The position numbers and the translations under genes were made by a program. A stretch of DNA of 18,154 nt from Nitriliruptorales bacterium (GTDB taxonomy: Bacteria; Actinomycetota; Nitriliruptoria; Euzebyales; Egibacteraceae), in NCBI GenBank assembly GCA_007119305.1, contig SKPY01000276.1, positions 1 to 18,154 of the forward strand. Reading direction: 5' to 3'. The notes beneath the pieces were generated by a model. It was not told where the DNA came from. It saw nothing but the letters and a program-made list of their open reading frames with translations, and searched no databases. Every line of letters begins with the position of its first letter. Positions within the stretch are counted from its first letter, which is position 1. Positions 7,518-15,042 of the stretch are shown here, piece after piece.

Positions 7518-9586
7518 ACGTCGAGGAAGCGCACGTCGCGGGCGTTGCGGACGATGAACTCACGGCGTGCCCCGACGTCGTCGCCCATGAGGACGGTGAA
7601 CATCGTGTCGGCGGCCGCCGCGTCGTCCATCGTCACCTGATACAGCAGGCGGTTGTCAGGATCCATGGTGGTGTCCCACAGCTGGTTGGTGTCCATCTCG
7701 CCGAGGCCCTTGAAGCGGCTGATCTGCGGGCGTTTGCCGTCGGCCTTGCCGCGCGCCTGCGCCTGGGCTTGGAGCTCCGCGAGCAGGGCGTCGCGCTCGC
7801 GATCGCTGTAGGCGTAGGCGAGGCGCTCCTTGCCCTTCGCGCCGGGCGGTTGGATCGCGTACAGGGGCGGCTGGGCGATGTAGACGTAGCCGTGGTCGAT
7901 GAGGTCGCGCATGTGCCGGAACAGAAACGTCAGCACGAGGGTGCGGATGTGCGCCCCGTCGACGTCGGCGTCCATGAGCATGATGATCTTGTGGTAGCGC
8001 GCCTTGGCGAGATCGAACTCCTCACCGATGTTCGTGCCGATGGCGGTGATGAGCGCCTGGATCTCCTTGTTCTCGAGGATCTTGCCGAGCCGGGCCTTCT
8101 CCACGTTGAGGATCTTGCCGCGGATCGGCAGCACGGCCTGGATGCGCCGGTCGCGTGCCATCTTGCTCGAGCCGCCGGCGGAGTCGCCCTCGACGATGAA
8201 CAGCTCGCACTCGCTCGGCTTGCGCGACTGGCAGTCCGCGAGCTTGCCGGGCAGCGCCGTCGAGTCGAGCAGCCCCTTGCGCCGCGTGAGGTCGCGTGCC
8301 GCCCGTGCCGCGAGCCGGGCACGCGCGCCCTGGACCGCCTTGGCCACGATCGCGCGGGCCTCCGCCGGGTGCTCCTCGAACCAGTAGCGCAGCTGCTCGT
8401 TGCAGGTCCGCTCCACGAAGCTGCGCATCGGCGTGTTGCCCAGCTTCGTCTTGGTCTGGCCCTCGAACTGCGGGTCCGACAGCTTCACCGACACGATGGC
8501 GGTCAGGCCCTCGCGGATGTCCTCGCCGGTGAGCGTGAGATCCTTGTCCTTGCCGCTCGCCGGCAGCAGCTTCGCCTCGCGGACGTAGCGGTTCACCACG
8601 TTGGTCAGGGCCTTCTTGAAGCCCTCCTCGTGGGTGCCGCCCTCATGGGTGTTGATCGTGTTGGCGAACGTGTGGATGGACTCGTGGAACAGCGTGTTCC
8701 ACTGCAGCGCCACCTCCACCTCGTGCGGCCCGCCCGCGTCCTCGCCGGCTGCCTCGAAGTGGACGATCTCGTCGTGCAGGGGCTCCTTCGACGCGTTCAG
8801 GTGGCGCACGAAGTCGCGCAGGCCGTCGTCGAACTTGAACGTGAACGTGGCGGGGCCCGGCGCCGGCTGCGTCGCGTCGCCGGGGGCCGCGGCGGGCTTG
8901 CGCTCGTCGACCACCGTGATCTGCAGGCCGGCCGTGAGGAAGGCCGTCTCGCGGAAGCGGTTCACGAGCGTGTCGAGGTTGTAGTCGAGGGTCTCGAAGA
9001 CCGTCTGGTCGGCCCAGAAGGTGATGGTCGTGCCGGTGCCCTCGGCGGGCCCGAGCAGCTCGACCGGGCCCTCCGGCACGCCCCGGCGGAACGCCTGCCG
9101 GTAGCGGCGGCCGTCGCGGCGCACCTCGGCGACGAGCAGCGACGACAGCGCGTTCACCACCGAGACCCCCACCCCGTGCAGGCCCCCGGAGACCGCGTAG
9201 GACTTGTTGTCGAACTTGCCGCCGGCGTGCAGGACGGTGAGGACCACCTCGAGCGCGCTCTTGCCCATCGTCGGGTGCTCCTCGACGGGGATGCCGCGCC
9301 CGTCGTCGGTCACCCGCACGCCCCCGTCGCCGAGCAGTCGGACCTCGATCGCCGTGCACCGGCCGGCCATGGCCTCGTCCACCGCGTTGTCGACCACCTC
9401 GTAGACGAGATGGTGCAGGCCCCGCGGGCCGGTGGAGCCGATGTACATGCCGGGCCGCTTGCGCACGGCCTCGAGGCCTTCGAGCACCGTGATGTCCGCG
9501 GCCTGGTAGGCGCCGAGGCCGGCCCCTGGCCCGGTGGGCGTGGCGCCCTGCTCTGCGTCCCCCCCATGCTTGGCTGCGTCGCTCAC
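7514..9586 (-). CDS. gyrB: DNA gyrase subunit B
   Basis: This is the ATPase subunit of gyrase, 690 residues from the chosen GTG at 9584-9586. That start follows GAGGA by five bases; an in-frame ATG at 9628 would add 14 basic residues without a clear ribosome site. The GHKL ATPase motifs are EVVDNAVDE (63-71), DDGRGIP (94-100) and GGLHGVG (134-140). The Toprim domain shows EGDSAGG (466-472) and the metal-binding MDADVDG (538-544), followed by RFKGLGEMD (624-632). A short Ala/Pro-rich insertion near 230-245 is ordinary variation. The stop overlaps the lipoprotein start (GTGA). A 212-base gap separates it from the upstream DUF721 gene, long enough for its own promoter and leader. Confidence 0.98.
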   Translation of the reverse strand: MSDAAKHGGDAEQGATPTGPGAGLGAYQAADITVLEGLEAVRKRPGMYIGSTGPRGLHHLVYEVVDNAVDEAMAGRCTAIEVRLLGDGGVRVTDDGRGIPVEEHPTMGKSALEVVLTVLHAGGKFDNKSYAVSGGLHGVGVSVVNALSSLLVAEVRRDGRRYRQAFRRGVPEGPVELLGPAEGTGTTITFWADQTVFETLDYNLDTLVNRFRETAFLTAGLQITVVDERKPAAAPGDATQPAPGPATFTFKFDDGLRDFVRHLNASKEPLHDEIVHFEAAGEDAGGPHEVEVALQWNTLFHESIHTFANTINTHEGGTHEEGFKKALTNVVNRYVREAKLLPASGKDKDLTLTGEDIREGLTAIVSVKLSDPQFEGQTKTKLGNTPMRSFVERTCNEQLRYWFEEHPAEARAIVAKAVQGARARLAARAARDLTRRKGLLDSTALPGKLADCQSRKPSECELFIVEGDSAGGSSKMARDRRIQAVLPIRGKILNVEKARLGKILENKEIQALITAIGTNIGEEFDLAKARYHKIIMLMDADVDGAHIRTLVLTFLFRHMRDLIDHGYVYIAQPPLYAIQPPGAKGKERLAYAYSDRERDALLAELQAQAQARGKADGKRPQISRFKGLGEMDTNQLWDTTMDPDNRLLYQVTMDDAAAADTMFTVLMGDDVGARREFIVRNARDVRFLDV

Positions 9587-9610
9587 GTGTGTCCTCGAAG
9601 GTCGTCGCTG

Positions 9611-9683
9611 CCCTCGCGCCGCGCGCACGCGAGGGACGCCGGAGGCGTCAGCGTGCGGTCACGAACAAGGGGAAGAAGCCCCT
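9611..9683 (-). promoter_or_regulatory. Hairpin-rich leader upstream of gyrB
   Basis: Three inverted repeats lie in the gap just before gyrB. The first has CCCTCGCG at 9611-9618 and CGCGAGGG at 9628-9635 (8 bp, 9-base loop). The second has GACGCC at 9635-9640 and GGCGTC at 9644-9649 (6 bp, 3-base loop). The third has AGGGG at 9668-9672 and CCCCT at 9679-9683, followed in the transcript by TTGTT. If transcription starts near 9714 these would all form in the gyrB mRNA leader. They may stabilise the message, attenuate it or bind a regulator; which is unknown. Confidence 0.45.
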
Positions 9684-9720
9684 AACCCCGCCGCGGCGGC
9701 GCTGGGCTTCGCACCCCTCC

Positions 9721-9754
9721 AGCCTACCACACGAGGGTCCCGGCCCCCGCGTGG
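9721..9754 (-). promoter_or_regulatory. Possible gyrB promoter with adjoining dyad
   Basis: The minus strand reads TGGTAGGCT with the hexamer at 9721-9726, matching TAnnnT with a TGn extended -10. No good -35 hexamer exists. Immediately upstream in the promoter sense is an imperfect dyad, CCACACG (9727-9733) with CGCGTGG (9748-9754) plus GGG/CCC inside, which could be an operator or the end of the DUF721 transcript. Gyrase genes are often supercoiling-regulated, but that cannot be read from the sequence. Confidence 0.35.
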
Positions 9755-9798
9755 CGTCTCAGTGCGTTTGTGCAGGTCAGGCCGGGTAACCGGGTCGG

Positions 9799-10158
9799 CT
9801 AGCCGCCCTCGCGCCCGCCGCTTGCAGGCCCGGCGACGACGACGACCTGCGTCACCTGCCCGGGCCCCAGCACGGCGTTGGCCCGCTCCTGCACGGCGCC
9901 GGCCAGATAGCGCACCTGGGTCGCCCAGGCCGGGGTCCGGGCACGGACGACGAGCACCCCGCCGTGCAGGCGCACCGCCTCGGTGTGCTCGGCCAGCTGT
10001 GGTCCCACGATCTCCGCCCAGTGCTCGTGGACCCGCGCGCCCTCGAGCCGGCGCTGCCAGCCGCGCTGGGCGCGCAGCGTCGCGAGCAGCTCGCTCACCG
10101 GCTCGGGGGGGTCCTGGCGGCGCGGATCGTCGGGGTTCATCCGGCGCCGCCTGGTCAC
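9799..10158 (-). CDS. DUF721 (DciA-like) protein
   Basis: A 119-residue protein of the DUF721 family, a member of the DciA group, the helicase-loading (or helicase-operating) partner of DnaB in many bacteria. The central part, HEHWAEIVGPQLAEHTEAVRLHGGVLVVRARTPAWATQVRYL, is split by family-typical Trp and Gly positions (WAEIVG, GVLVV, AWATQ). The N-terminus is charged and probably disordered. The GTG start overlaps the recF stop by four bases (GTGA), so the two are probably translated together; an in-frame ATG at codon 7 is a possible alternative. Its place between recF and gyrB is the usual actinobacterial one. Confidence 0.88.
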   Translation of the reverse strand: MTRRRRMNPDDPRRQDPPEPVSELLATLRAQRGWQRRLEGARVHEHWAEIVGPQLAEHTEAVRLHGGVLVVRARTPAWATQVRYLAGAVQERANAVLGPGQVTQVVVVAGPASGGREGG

Positions 10159-11336
10159 GAGGCCTCCCGCACGCCAACCGGCACCACCTGGCCGCCCTCC
10201 ACCGCGTAGCGGGGGCCGGCGAGCGGCACATCCGCGTCCACGGCCGCGGTGACCAGCACCTGCTCGAAGGCCGCGCAGCGGTCCGCGAGGCGGGCGCGGC
10301 GCAGGTCGTCGAGCTCGGCGAAGACGTCGTCGAGCAGGACGACGGGCTCCTCGCCGACGTCGTGGAGCACCGCGCGGCTGCCGAGCCGCAGCGCCAGCGC
10401 CAGCGACCAGCTCTCCCCATGGCTCGCATAGCCCTTGGCGGGCAGGTCGCCGAGACCGAGCACGAGGTCGTCGCGGTGCGGGCCGGCGAGCGTGAGCCCG
10501 CGGTCGCGCTCGTCGTGCGCCACCGCGGCGAGCCCAGCAGCCAGCTCACCGGACAGCTGCCCTGGATCCGGCATGCCGGCGCCCGGCTGTGCGGCCACCG
10601 TGCGCCCGGTGGACAGCGCGTAGGCCAGGTTGACCGCCGCCTGCTCCTTGCCCCCCGGGGCGCCGACGACGAGGTCGCGGTACGCCTCAGCGACCGGCCC
10701 GGCGAGCGCGTGCACGACGGCGATCCGTGCGGCAAGCAGCGTGGCCCCCGCGTGGACGAGCTGCTCCGTCCAGGTCGCCAGCGTGTCCTCGCCCCCAGAC
10801 GGCGCCCCGTGGCGGGCAGGGGCCCGCAGCTGCTTCAGCAGCGCGTTGCGCTGGCGCAGCACACGTTCGTACTCCTGGCGCGCCGCCAGGTAGGCCGGCC
10901 GGCGCTGGCCCAGCAGGTCGTCGAGGAACCGGCGCCGCAGCGCCGGATCCCCCCGCACCAGCATGAGGTCCTCGGGGGCGAACAGCACGCTGCGCACTGC
11001 CCCGAGCACGTCCCGCACGCGGGCCCGCGGCTGGCCGTTGAGGCGCGCGCGGTTGCGCCCCCCGGCCCGCAGCTCGACCTCGACGGTCAGCACACGGCCG
11101 TCGCCTGCCTGCCGGGCCCGGGCACGCACGACCGCCGCCTCGCACCCGGCCCGGATGAGGGGCGCGTCCGCCGCCACGCGGTGGGAGCTGCCGACCGCCA
11201 GGTAGTGCACCGCCTCGAGCAGGTTCGTCTTGCCCTGGGCGTTCGGGCCGACGAAGACGGTCACGCCGGGCCCCAGCTCCACCTGCGCTCGCTCGTAGGA
11301 GCGGAAGTCGGCCACCTCGAGGGCTGCGAGGTGCAC
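10155..11336 (-). CDS. recF: DNA replication and repair protein RecF
   Basis: RecF is an SMC-like ATPase that works with RecO and RecR to load RecA at single-strand gaps. The 393-residue protein has Walker A GPNAQGKTN at about 30-38, the YASHGESWSLALALRL signature (the actinobacterial variant of the ABC signature region) and Walker B VVLLDDVFAELD. I placed the start at the GTG at 11334-11336 (VHLAALEVADFRSYERA) because the conserved N-terminus begins there; the longer frame adds a Cys-rich stretch that overlaps the end of dnaN. It starts 13 bases after the dnaN stop and its own stop overlaps the DUF721 gene. Confidence 0.96.
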   Translation of the reverse strand: MHLAALEVADFRSYERAQVELGPGVTVFVGPNAQGKTNLLEAVHYLAVGSSHRVAADAPLIRAGCEAAVVRARARQAGDGRVLTVEVELRAGGRNRARLNGQPRARVRDVLGAVRSVLFAPEDLMLVRGDPALRRRFLDDLLGQRRPAYLAARQEYERVLRQRNALLKQLRAPARHGAPSGGEDTLATWTEQLVHAGATLLAARIAVVHALAGPVAEAYRDLVVGAPGGKEQAAVNLAYALSTGRTVAAQPGAGMPDPGQLSGELAAGLAAVAHDERDRGLTLAGPHRDDLVLGLGDLPAKGYASHGESWSLALALRLGSRAVLHDVGEEPVVLLDDVFAELDDLRRARLADRCAAFEQVLVTAAVDADVPLAGPRYAVEGGQVVPVGVREAS

Positions 11337-11349
11337 GGCGCACCGCCCG

Positions 11350-12471
11350 CTACAGGCGCACCGGCATGAGCAGGTAGAGGAAGTCGCCCTCACCCGCGGC
11401 GCCGTCGCCGGCGGCCAGCGGGCGCAGCACCGCCGGCTTGAGCTCGTCGCGGAGCTCGAACAGCACCCGCTCCGTGCCGACCGCGTCCAGCCCGTCGACC
11501 AGGTAGCGGGGGTTGAAGGCGATGTCGAGCGGCTCCCCCTCGAGCTCTCCCGGCAGCGCCTCCTCGGCCTGGCCCACCTCGCCGCTGCCCGAGGTCAGCT
11601 GCACCGAGTCCTCGGTGAGGTGCAGCGTCACCGGCGTCGCCGTCGTGTTGGCCTCGCCGACCACCGCGACGCGCCGCACGACCTCCATCAGGTCGGCCCG
11701 GTCCACGGTCAGCCGCCGCTCGCTGCTGGACGGGAGGAGCTGGGCGTAGTCGGGGAACTTGCCCTCGATGAGGCGGGTGGTGAGCCGCCGGTCACCGAAG
11801 GCGAACGTCACCTGCGACGGCTCGAGCAGGAGGCGCACCTCGCTGCCGAGCTGGTCGGCCGACCGGCGCGCCTCCTCGAGCGCACGACGCGGGACGAGCA
11901 CGGTGGTCTCGGCCGTCTGGTCCCACGGCACCGTGCGCACGGCGAGGCGGTACGAGTCGGTGGCTGCCGCCGTGAGGTTGCCCTTGGCGGCCTCCAGGCT
12001 CACGCCCGTGAGCACCGGACGGGCATCGTCCAGGCTCGCGGCGCGCGCCACCTGGTGGACCATGCGCGCGAACTCCTCCGCCTTGATGACCGCCAGCGTG
12101 GCGTCCTCGGTGGGCCGGGCCAGCTCGGGGAAGTCCTCGACCGGCATCAGACGCAGATCGAACCGGGCACGGCCGCACACCAGATGCAGCACGTCGCCCT
12201 CGACCTCCGCCGAGACCGCAGCCTGGGGCAGGTTCCGGACGACGTCACCGAGCAGGCGTCCGGGCACGAGGGCCACCCCGTCGCGCTCCGCCTGCACCGA
12301 GATCGACAGCTCGCTCGTGATCTCCAGGTCGGTGGAGGCGAATGTGAGGCGATCGTCGGCCACCTGCAGGTGCACGCCGGACAGGGCGGGCAGCGTCGCG
12401 CGCTGCCCGACGGTCCGCAAGGCCCAGATCGCCGCCTCGGCGAACTCGGTGCGCTCGGCCCTGAACTTCAT
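11350..12471 (-). CDS. dnaN: DNA polymerase III sliding clamp (beta subunit)
   Basis: A 373-residue clamp subunit that dimerises to encircle DNA and tether polymerase III. The three repeated clamp folds can be followed through TLPALSGVHLQV, ARPVLTGVSLEA and TATPVTLHLTEDS, and the C-terminus ends FLYLLMPVRL, the usual partner-binding pocket tail. The ATG at 12469-12471 is preceded by GGAGGA at a good distance, so the long upstream extension of the frame is not used. It is first in the leftward run after the dnaA-dnaN gap. A TATGCT hexamer on the minus strand (12612-12617) could be part of its promoter, but no matching -35 is seen. Confidence 0.97.
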   Translation of the reverse strand: MKFRAERTEFAEAAIWALRTVGQRATLPALSGVHLQVADDRLTFASTDLEITSELSISVQAERDGVALVPGRLLGDVVRNLPQAAVSAEVEGDVLHLVCGRARFDLRLMPVEDFPELARPTEDATLAVIKAEEFARMVHQVARAASLDDARPVLTGVSLEAAKGNLTAAATDSYRLAVRTVPWDQTAETTVLVPRRALEEARRSADQLGSEVRLLLEPSQVTFAFGDRRLTTRLIEGKFPDYAQLLPSSSERRLTVDRADLMEVVRRVAVVGEANTTATPVTLHLTEDSVQLTSGSGEVGQAEEALPGELEGEPLDIAFNPRYLVDGLDAVGTERVLFELRDELKPAVLRPLAAGDGAAGEGDFLYLLMPVRL

Positions 12472-12781
12472 CGCTTCCTCCGCTGGCTCGTGCGCTGATC
12501 CACAGCCGCGCGGTTGCCCGGGGGTTGATGACTGGAGGAGGGATTCAAGATTCGCCTCCGTAGTAGGGACCCGGCGGTGCTGTGGACAAGCGGCCTTCGT
12601 GCAGGTCAGGCAGCATAGCGCGGTGTGCGCAGCCTGTGGGATGGCCTGTGCGCGGGCTGGTGACAACGGCCCGGTTGTCCCCACTGCTGCCGTGGCGGGA
12701 CCCCAGCCTGGGGGTAGCGGGCGCTCGTCCACCGCCTGTCCACGGCGCTGTCACCAGGTGCTCCACAGCCCCGCGCACCGT
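12472..12781. other. Probable replication origin oriC (dnaA-dnaN gap)
   Basis: This 310-base gap holds DnaA-box sequences and no gene. One box matches the actinobacterial consensus TTGTCCACA exactly: TGTGGACAA at 12581-12589. Weaker relatives are TGATCCACA (12496-12504), TTGTCCCCA (12675-12683), TCGTCCACC (12725-12733), CTGTCCACG (12736-12744) and TGCTCCACA (12759-12767). GACAAC (12662-12667) and GTTGTC (12674-12679) form an inverted repeat of box cores. A relatively A+T-rich patch lies near 12540-12566. In actinobacteria oriC is normally between dnaA and dnaN, which supports the call. The exact unwinding site is inferred. Confidence 0.82.
12561..12589 (+). promoter_or_regulatory. Candidate DnaA-trio element next to the consensus DnaA box
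   Basis: Reading 5' to 3', TAG TAG GGA (12561-12569) is followed by about 11 G+C-rich bases and then the DnaA box TGTGGACAA (12581-12589). This order of trio repeats, G+C-rich spacer and box resembles the basal unwinding system described in Bacillus subtilis. Only two good trios are present, so chance is possible. Confidence 0.45.
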
Positions 12782-14194
12782 CTAGCTCACGCCTCGGGCG
12801 GTCGTCTTGATGCGGCTCGTCAGCTCCTGCACCTGCTCGTAGATCGCCGGCCGCTCCTGCATGAGCCCGCTGATCTTGTTGTTGGCGTGGATGACGGTCG
12901 TGTGGTCGCGGCCACCGAACGCCTGCCCGATCTTGGGCAGGGACAGGTCGGTGAGCTCCCGTGTCAGGTACATGGCGATCTGCCGGGCGGTGACGAGCTG
13001 GCGGGTGCGGCTGGTGGAGCACAGGTCGTCCAGCGTCAGCCCGAAGTAGTTCGCGGTCTCGCCCATGACGAGGCCGACGCTGATCTCGGTGTTGGTCGTG
13101 TCGGGGAAGAGGTCCTTCAGCACGGTCTGGGCGAGCTGGGGCGTCACCTCGCATTGCTGCAGGCTCGCGTAGGCGGTCACGCGGATGAGCGCGCCCTCGA
13201 GCTCGCGGATGTTCGACGAGACCCTGGAGGCGATCAGCTCGAGGACGTCGTGGGGGACGGGCAGATCCTCCTGGGCAGCCTTCTTGTGCAGGATCGCCAG
13301 GCGCGTCTCCAGGTCGGGCGGCTGGATGTCGGTGAGCAGGCCCATCTCGAACCGGGTGCGCAGACGGTCCTCGAGCTGTCCGATCTGCTTGGGGGGGCGG
13401 TCGCTGGAGATGACCACCTGCTTGCCGGCCGTGTGCAGGGCGTTGAACGTGTGGAAGAACTCCTCCTGGGTCCGCTCGGCCTTCTCCAGGAACTGGATGT
13501 CGTCGATCAGCAGGATGTCGACGTCGCGGTAGCGCCGCTGGAAGGTGCCCTGGCGACCGTTGCGGATCGCGTCGATGAACTCGTTGGTGAACTGCTCGCT
13601 CGTGACGTAGCGCACGCGCATGCCGGGGTACAGGTTGGTCGTGTAGTGCCCGACCGCCTGCAGCAGGTGGGTCTTGCCCAGCCCGGCGCCGCCGTAGACG
13701 AACAGGGGGTTGTAGGCCTTGGCGGGTGCTTCGGCCACCGCGAAGGCCGCTGCGTGCGCGAAGCGGTTGCTCGAGCCGATGACGAAGCGCTCGAAGGTGT
13801 ACTTGTCGTTGAGCTCGGGGGGATCCCCCCCGCCGAGCGGGCCGGTCGTTGGGGGCCGCGGCGCCGGCGCCGTGGCCCGCACGTGCTCCTCGACGTCGAT
13901 CACCTCGCGCTGGGCGGGTCCGGCGGGAGCTTCCGGGGCGACGGTCACGACCACGTTCAGCGCCCGGCCGAACACGCGCGACAACGCGCTGCGCAGGTCC
14001 GGGCCGAAGCGGGTGTCGAGCTGCTCGCGGGCGAAGCTGTGGGGCGCGGCGAGCACCACCGTGTCGTCGGAGAACCCCACCGGCTGGGTCTCCTCCAGCC
14101 AGGTGCGCTGCGCCGCGCCGGGAATGCGGCCCTCCAGCTCGTCTAGGGCACGGGACCACAGGTCACCAAGATCGACTACGCCGGCATCGGACAC
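12782..14194 (-). CDS. dnaA: Chromosomal replication initiator DnaA
   Basis: From the GTG at 14192-14194 the protein has 470 residues. Domain I is at about 1-85 and a Pro/Ala-rich linker at about 86-125. The AAA+ domain has Walker A GGAGLGKTH (168-176) and Walker B LLIDDIQFL (228-236). Domain IV carries the DNA-binding signature GGRDHTTVIHA (427-437). It binds DnaA boxes, oligomerises with ATP and opens oriC. A G-rich ribosome site (AAGGGGGGA) lies several bases before the GTG; a longer in-frame start upstream lacks conservation. The gene faces away from rpmH. A perfect DnaA box lies about 45 bases upstream, consistent with the autoregulation known for dnaA. Confidence 0.98.
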   Translation of the reverse strand: MSDAGVVDLGDLWSRALDELEGRIPGAAQRTWLEETQPVGFSDDTVVLAAPHSFAREQLDTRFGPDLRSALSRVFGRALNVVVTVAPEAPAGPAQREVIDVEEHVRATAPAPRPPTTGPLGGGDPPELNDKYTFERFVIGSSNRFAHAAAFAVAEAPAKAYNPLFVYGGAGLGKTHLLQAVGHYTTNLYPGMRVRYVTSEQFTNEFIDAIRNGRQGTFQRRYRDVDILLIDDIQFLEKAERTQEEFFHTFNALHTAGKQVVISSDRPPKQIGQLEDRLRTRFEMGLLTDIQPPDLETRLAILHKKAAQEDLPVPHDVLELIASRVSSNIRELEGALIRVTAYASLQQCEVTPQLAQTVLKDLFPDTTNTEISVGLVMGETANYFGLTLDDLCSTSRTRQLVTARQIAMYLTRELTDLSLPKIGQAFGGRDHTTVIHANNKISGLMQERPAIYEQVQELTSRIKTTARGVS

Positions 14195-14238
14195 CGAACA
14201 TCCCCCCTTCACAGGTTGGGAACGGCCCTCGGCAGTGC

Positions 14239-14247
14239 TTATCCACA
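14239..14247 (+). promoter_or_regulatory. Consensus DnaA box upstream of dnaA
   Basis: TTATCCACA matches the nine-base DnaA box exactly. It lies in the dnaA leader, 45 bases before the start codon, where DnaA binding could repress its own synthesis. Confidence 0.8.
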
Positions 14248-14253
14248 GCACCC

Positions 14254-14267
14254 TCCACACGTGTGGA
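14254..14267. promoter_or_regulatory. Perfect 14-bp palindrome TCCACACGTGTGGA
   Basis: A perfect inverted repeat centred on CACGTG, seven bases from the DnaA box. Each half contains the TCCACA core of a DnaA box, so it may act as two overlapping face-to-face boxes; it could equally be an operator for another regulator. Confidence 0.5.
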
Positions 14268-14311
14268 CGGCGCGGCATCCCGCCAGGGCCACCGAGGTGT
14301 CGTGCGGGAGG

Positions 14312-14328
14312 GTTCCGGGTCCCGGAAC
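14312..14328. promoter_or_regulatory. 17-bp palindrome GTTCCGGGTCCCGGAAC
   Basis: Two perfect 8-base arms flank a single central T. It is in the dnaA leader, about 170 bases downstream of the proposed dnaA -10. The symmetry is what a dimeric repressor would bind; a hairpin with so small a loop would fold less easily. The cognate factor is unknown. Confidence 0.45.
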
Positions 14329-14495
14329 GCGCACCAGGGAAGCGGTGTCACCCGACCAACGGCGAAGACCACGGCGGACCACCACCAGGGCGAACGCACA
14401 GCGCACAACACAACGGACTGCTGCGCGTTGCACGCACGGCCGCAGGGATGGGGAAGGGTGCGGCGTAGTGCTTCTCACGTGCGGGACGCTCGAGG

Positions 14496-14525
14496 AGTAT
14501 AGGGTCGGCTCGCGCCAGGCTGCAA
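14496..14525 (-). promoter_or_regulatory. Probable dnaA promoter
   Basis: On the minus strand TTGCAG (14520-14525) is followed after 18 bases by TATACT (14496-14501), a good housekeeping-sigma match in very G+C-rich sequence. It would give a dnaA mRNA leader of about 290 bases. Confidence 0.6.
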
Positions 14526-14561
14526 GGGGCGATCCACACGCGCCGGCGGCCGGCTGGGCCG

Positions 14562-14590
14562 TTGACAGTGGGCACGCCCGGTCGTATGAT
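14562..14590 (+). promoter_or_regulatory. Strong rpmH operon promoter
   Basis: TTGACA (14562-14567), a 17-base spacer and TATGAT (14585-14590) form a near-perfect housekeeping-sigma promoter, unusual in strength for this composition. Transcription would begin near 14597 and cover rpmH, rnpA and possibly the genes beyond. Confidence 0.85.
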
Positions 14591-14596
14591 GCCCGG

Positions 14597-14615
14597 ACCC
14601 CACCTGGCGTGGGGT
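14597..14615 (+). other. Hairpin at the 5' end of the rpmH transcript
   Basis: ACCCCAC and GTGGGGT pair perfectly (7 bp) around the loop CTGGC. The stem begins about seven bases past the -10, so it would form at or near the very 5' end of the mRNA, a position that often protects messages from decay. Confidence 0.55.
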
Positions 14616-14795
14616 GCGTCTGTGTGCTTGCGGCGGGCATGACGTCGTTGGGCCGCACCTGCCCGCTCCCCCGGGGTGGCTGAAGGGCGACGCGCCCCCC
14701 GCCGCCCGGCCCGCGGGAGCCCCGCGACCAGCACAGGTTGTGGCTCCAGCCCGCCCGCCGCACCCGCCTGAACTCGACTGATCGAGAGCGTTGCG

Positions 14796-14930
14796 ATGAA
14801 GCGTACGTACCAGCCGAACACCCGCCGCCGCAAGCGGCGCCACGGCTTCCGTCACCGGATGCGCACCCGAGCCGGTCGGGCGATCGTGCGCCGCCGCCGC
14901 GCCAAGGGCCGCTCGCGGTTGTCTGCCTGA
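14796..14930 (+). CDS. rpmH: 50S ribosomal protein L34
   Basis: A 44-residue, extremely Arg-rich protein starting MKRTYQPNTRRRKRRHGFR and ending KGRSRLSA, the standard L34 sequence and length. L34 is buried in the large subunit's 23S rRNA. It is first in the rightward run, about 200 bases downstream of a strong promoter. The ribosome binding site is weak (GAGAG region), and a small 5-bp hairpin, CTCGA/TCGAG at 14773-14786, lies just before the start. Confidence 0.97.
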   Translation: MKRTYQPNTRRRKRRHGFRHRMRTRAGRAIVRRRRAKGRSRLSA

Positions 14931-14983
14931 GCACGCAAGGCGCCTACTGTGCGGCTGCGTCCCACCCCGGGCAGGCGTATCGT

Positions 14984-15003
14984 GGCGGACGGGGGCGTCC
15001 GTC
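14984..15003 (+). other. Hairpin between rpmH and rnpA
   Basis: GGACG and CGTCC pair around a GGGG loop, and the stem extends to about 8 bp with one G-T pair. It sits in the 112-base gap and could lower readthrough into rnpA, whose product is needed in far smaller amounts than L34. There is no T-run, so full termination is unlikely. Confidence 0.4.
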
Positions 15004-15042
15004 GAGCCCGCCCATCACCGAAGCAGCGCCCCGGGTCCGTCC

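Larger units (their letters stand above)
14195..14795. other. Divergent dnaA-rpmH intergenic region
   Basis: No protein-coding gene is supported in these 601 bases; the open frames here are unlike known proteins and lack good ribosome sites. The region holds a consensus DnaA box, two perfect palindromes, a promoter for each flanking gene and a hairpin at the likely 5' end of the rpmH transcript, each listed separately. A weaker box-like CGATCCACA is at 14530-14538, between the two promoters. Both genes would have long leaders, about 290 bases for dnaA and 200 for rpmH. Confidence 0.75.

Noticed and set aside
7769..9685. 638-codon open frame on the plus strand across gyrB
   Set aside because: Shadow of gyrB, with a low-complexity Leu/Val/Asp/Arg composition typical of antisense frames in high-GC genes.
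9770..12611. Exact 13-base repeat GTGCAGGTCAGGC at 9770-9782 and 12599-12611
   Set aside because: About two 13-base repeats are expected by chance in a window of this length, more with biased composition. The two contexts share nothing else.
12606..14159. 517-codon minus-strand frame overlapping dnaA
   Set aside because: It is out of frame with the well-supported dnaA and is Arg/Pro/Ala-rich with no recognisable motif.
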